The notes under the pieces: model-generated
Seen by the model: the letters and a program-made list of their open reading frames with translations, nothing else
Told to the model about the DNA's origin: nothing
Databases searched by the model: none
Made by a program: the position numbers and the translations under genes
Shown: positions 6,114 through 6,681 of the stretch, piece by piece
Layout of the letters: every line of letters starts with the position of its first letter
Numbering within the stretch: position 1 is the first letter of the stretch
From: Bacteroidota bacterium
Lineage (GTDB): Bacteria > Bacteroidota > Bacteroidia > Bacteroidales > JADFUO01
Direction: 5' to 3'
Length of the DNA: 6,681 nucleotides
NCBI GenBank assembly: GCA_030614305.1
Contig: JAUWKH010000097.1
Span: 1 to 6,681 of the forward strand

Positions 6114-6681
6114 ATGAAAACAGTATCTATGAGCGGTTCTCTCAGGGAGAACGTAGGGAAAAAGGATGCTAAAATGAACAGAAAATTAGGCAAGGTGCCT
6201 TGTGTTCTTTACGGAGGTAAGGAGCAAATTCATTTTATAGCAGATGAAAAAGATTTTGTAAAAATTATTTTCACACCCGAAGTTTTTATCATTAAATTAA
6301 GTATTGACGGTAAAGAATATAATGCCGTATTGCAGGATATTCAATACCATCCTGTAACAGACAAAATTCTACATGTGGATTTTCTTGAAAATTTATCCGG
6401 AAAACCTGTAATTATCGGACTTCCTGTTATAATTGAAGGAAGTGCAATCGGTGTACTAAGAGGCGGACAATTAGTTAAAAAAATAAGAAAACTTAAAGTT
6501 AAAGCTCTTGTTGAACACCTGCCTGATAATATTGTTTTGGATATTTCAAATCTTGACATTGGAGATTCAATAAAGGTTAAAGATATTTCAAGAGAAAATC
6601 TTGAATTTTTAGATATTCCGAATGCTGAAATAATTGGAGTAAAAGTAACAAGAGTTGCCGAAACAATAGAAGAAGTTAGCG
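6114..6681 (+). CDS. rplY: Ribosomal protein L25, long CTC type (3' end outside window)
   Basis: 50S subunit protein that binds 5S rRNA. The frame opens at ATG 6114 and stays open to the window edge, giving 189 residues. The N-terminal L25 domain covers about 1-92: an early G-x-LRENVGKK stretch, KLGKVPCVLYGG (25-35), and the HVDF signature at 87-90. The second, beta-rich CTC domain follows from about 96 (KPVIIGLPVIIEG, then LDISNLDIGDSIKV). The two-domain architecture separates it from the short ~95-residue E. coli L25. Known long forms run roughly 190-220 residues, so only a short tail is probably missing. It lies 24 nt after prs with no terminator or separate promoter that I can see, so it is likely co-transcribed. 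The leader has no Shine-Dalgarno, only an A/T-rich sequence. Confidence 0.95.
   Translation, partial: MKTVSMSGSLRENVGKKDAKMNRKLGKVPCVLYGGKEQIHFIADEKDFVKIIFTPEVFIIKLSIDGKEYNAVLQDIQYHPVTDKILHVDFLENLSGKPVIIGLPVIIEGSAIGVLRGGQLVKKIRKLKVKALVEHLPDNIVLDISNLDIGDSIKVKDISRENLEFLDIPNAEIIGVKVTRVAETIEEVS

Overview
The window looks like an AT-rich chromosomal segment from a Bacteroidota (Bacteroidetes) bacterium. Three things point there. The clearest promoter, upstream of prs, is a TTTG / 20-nt spacer / TAnnTTTG match, which is the Bacteroidota form and not TTGACA/TATAAT. None of the start codons has a convincing Shine-Dalgarno sequence; A/T-rich leaders precede them instead. The S41 protease is of the long, membrane-anchored kind common in that phylum. 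This is inference from sequence character, not a database match.

Layout. Positions 1-659 (+) hold the C-terminal part of an acyl-CoA dehydrogenase. Positions 660-1092 contain no gene but a dense cluster of short inverted and tandem repeats. Positions 1093-3039 (+) encode a full-length acetoacetyl-CoA synthetase, followed by a weak AT-rich terminator in the convergent gap 3040-3177. Positions 3178-4785 (-) encode an S41 (CtpA/Prc-type) processing protease. Upstream of it on the same strand lie a Rho-independent terminator (4803-4831) and tRNA-Leu(CAA) (4896-4979). A divergent promoter region (about 5030-5130) separates the tRNA from prs (5154-6089, +), which is followed after 24 nt by ribosomal protein L25 of the long CTC type (6114 to the window edge, +).

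How the genes relate. The acyl-CoA dehydrogenase and acetoacetyl-CoA synthetase fit a shared role in short-chain acyl-CoA / acetoacetate metabolism, although the repeat cluster lies between them. prs and rplY form a housekeeping pair (PRPP supply and ribosome/5S rRNA binding) probably transcribed from one promoter.

The genes are ordinary. The most interesting signal is the repeat cluster at 664-1050. At least eight variably decayed copies of a short element occur in both orientations. The two best copies (706-753 on -, 903-951 on +) each form two hairpins, and every base difference within the stems is matched by a compensating change on the partner arm. I see no new multi-gene system here.
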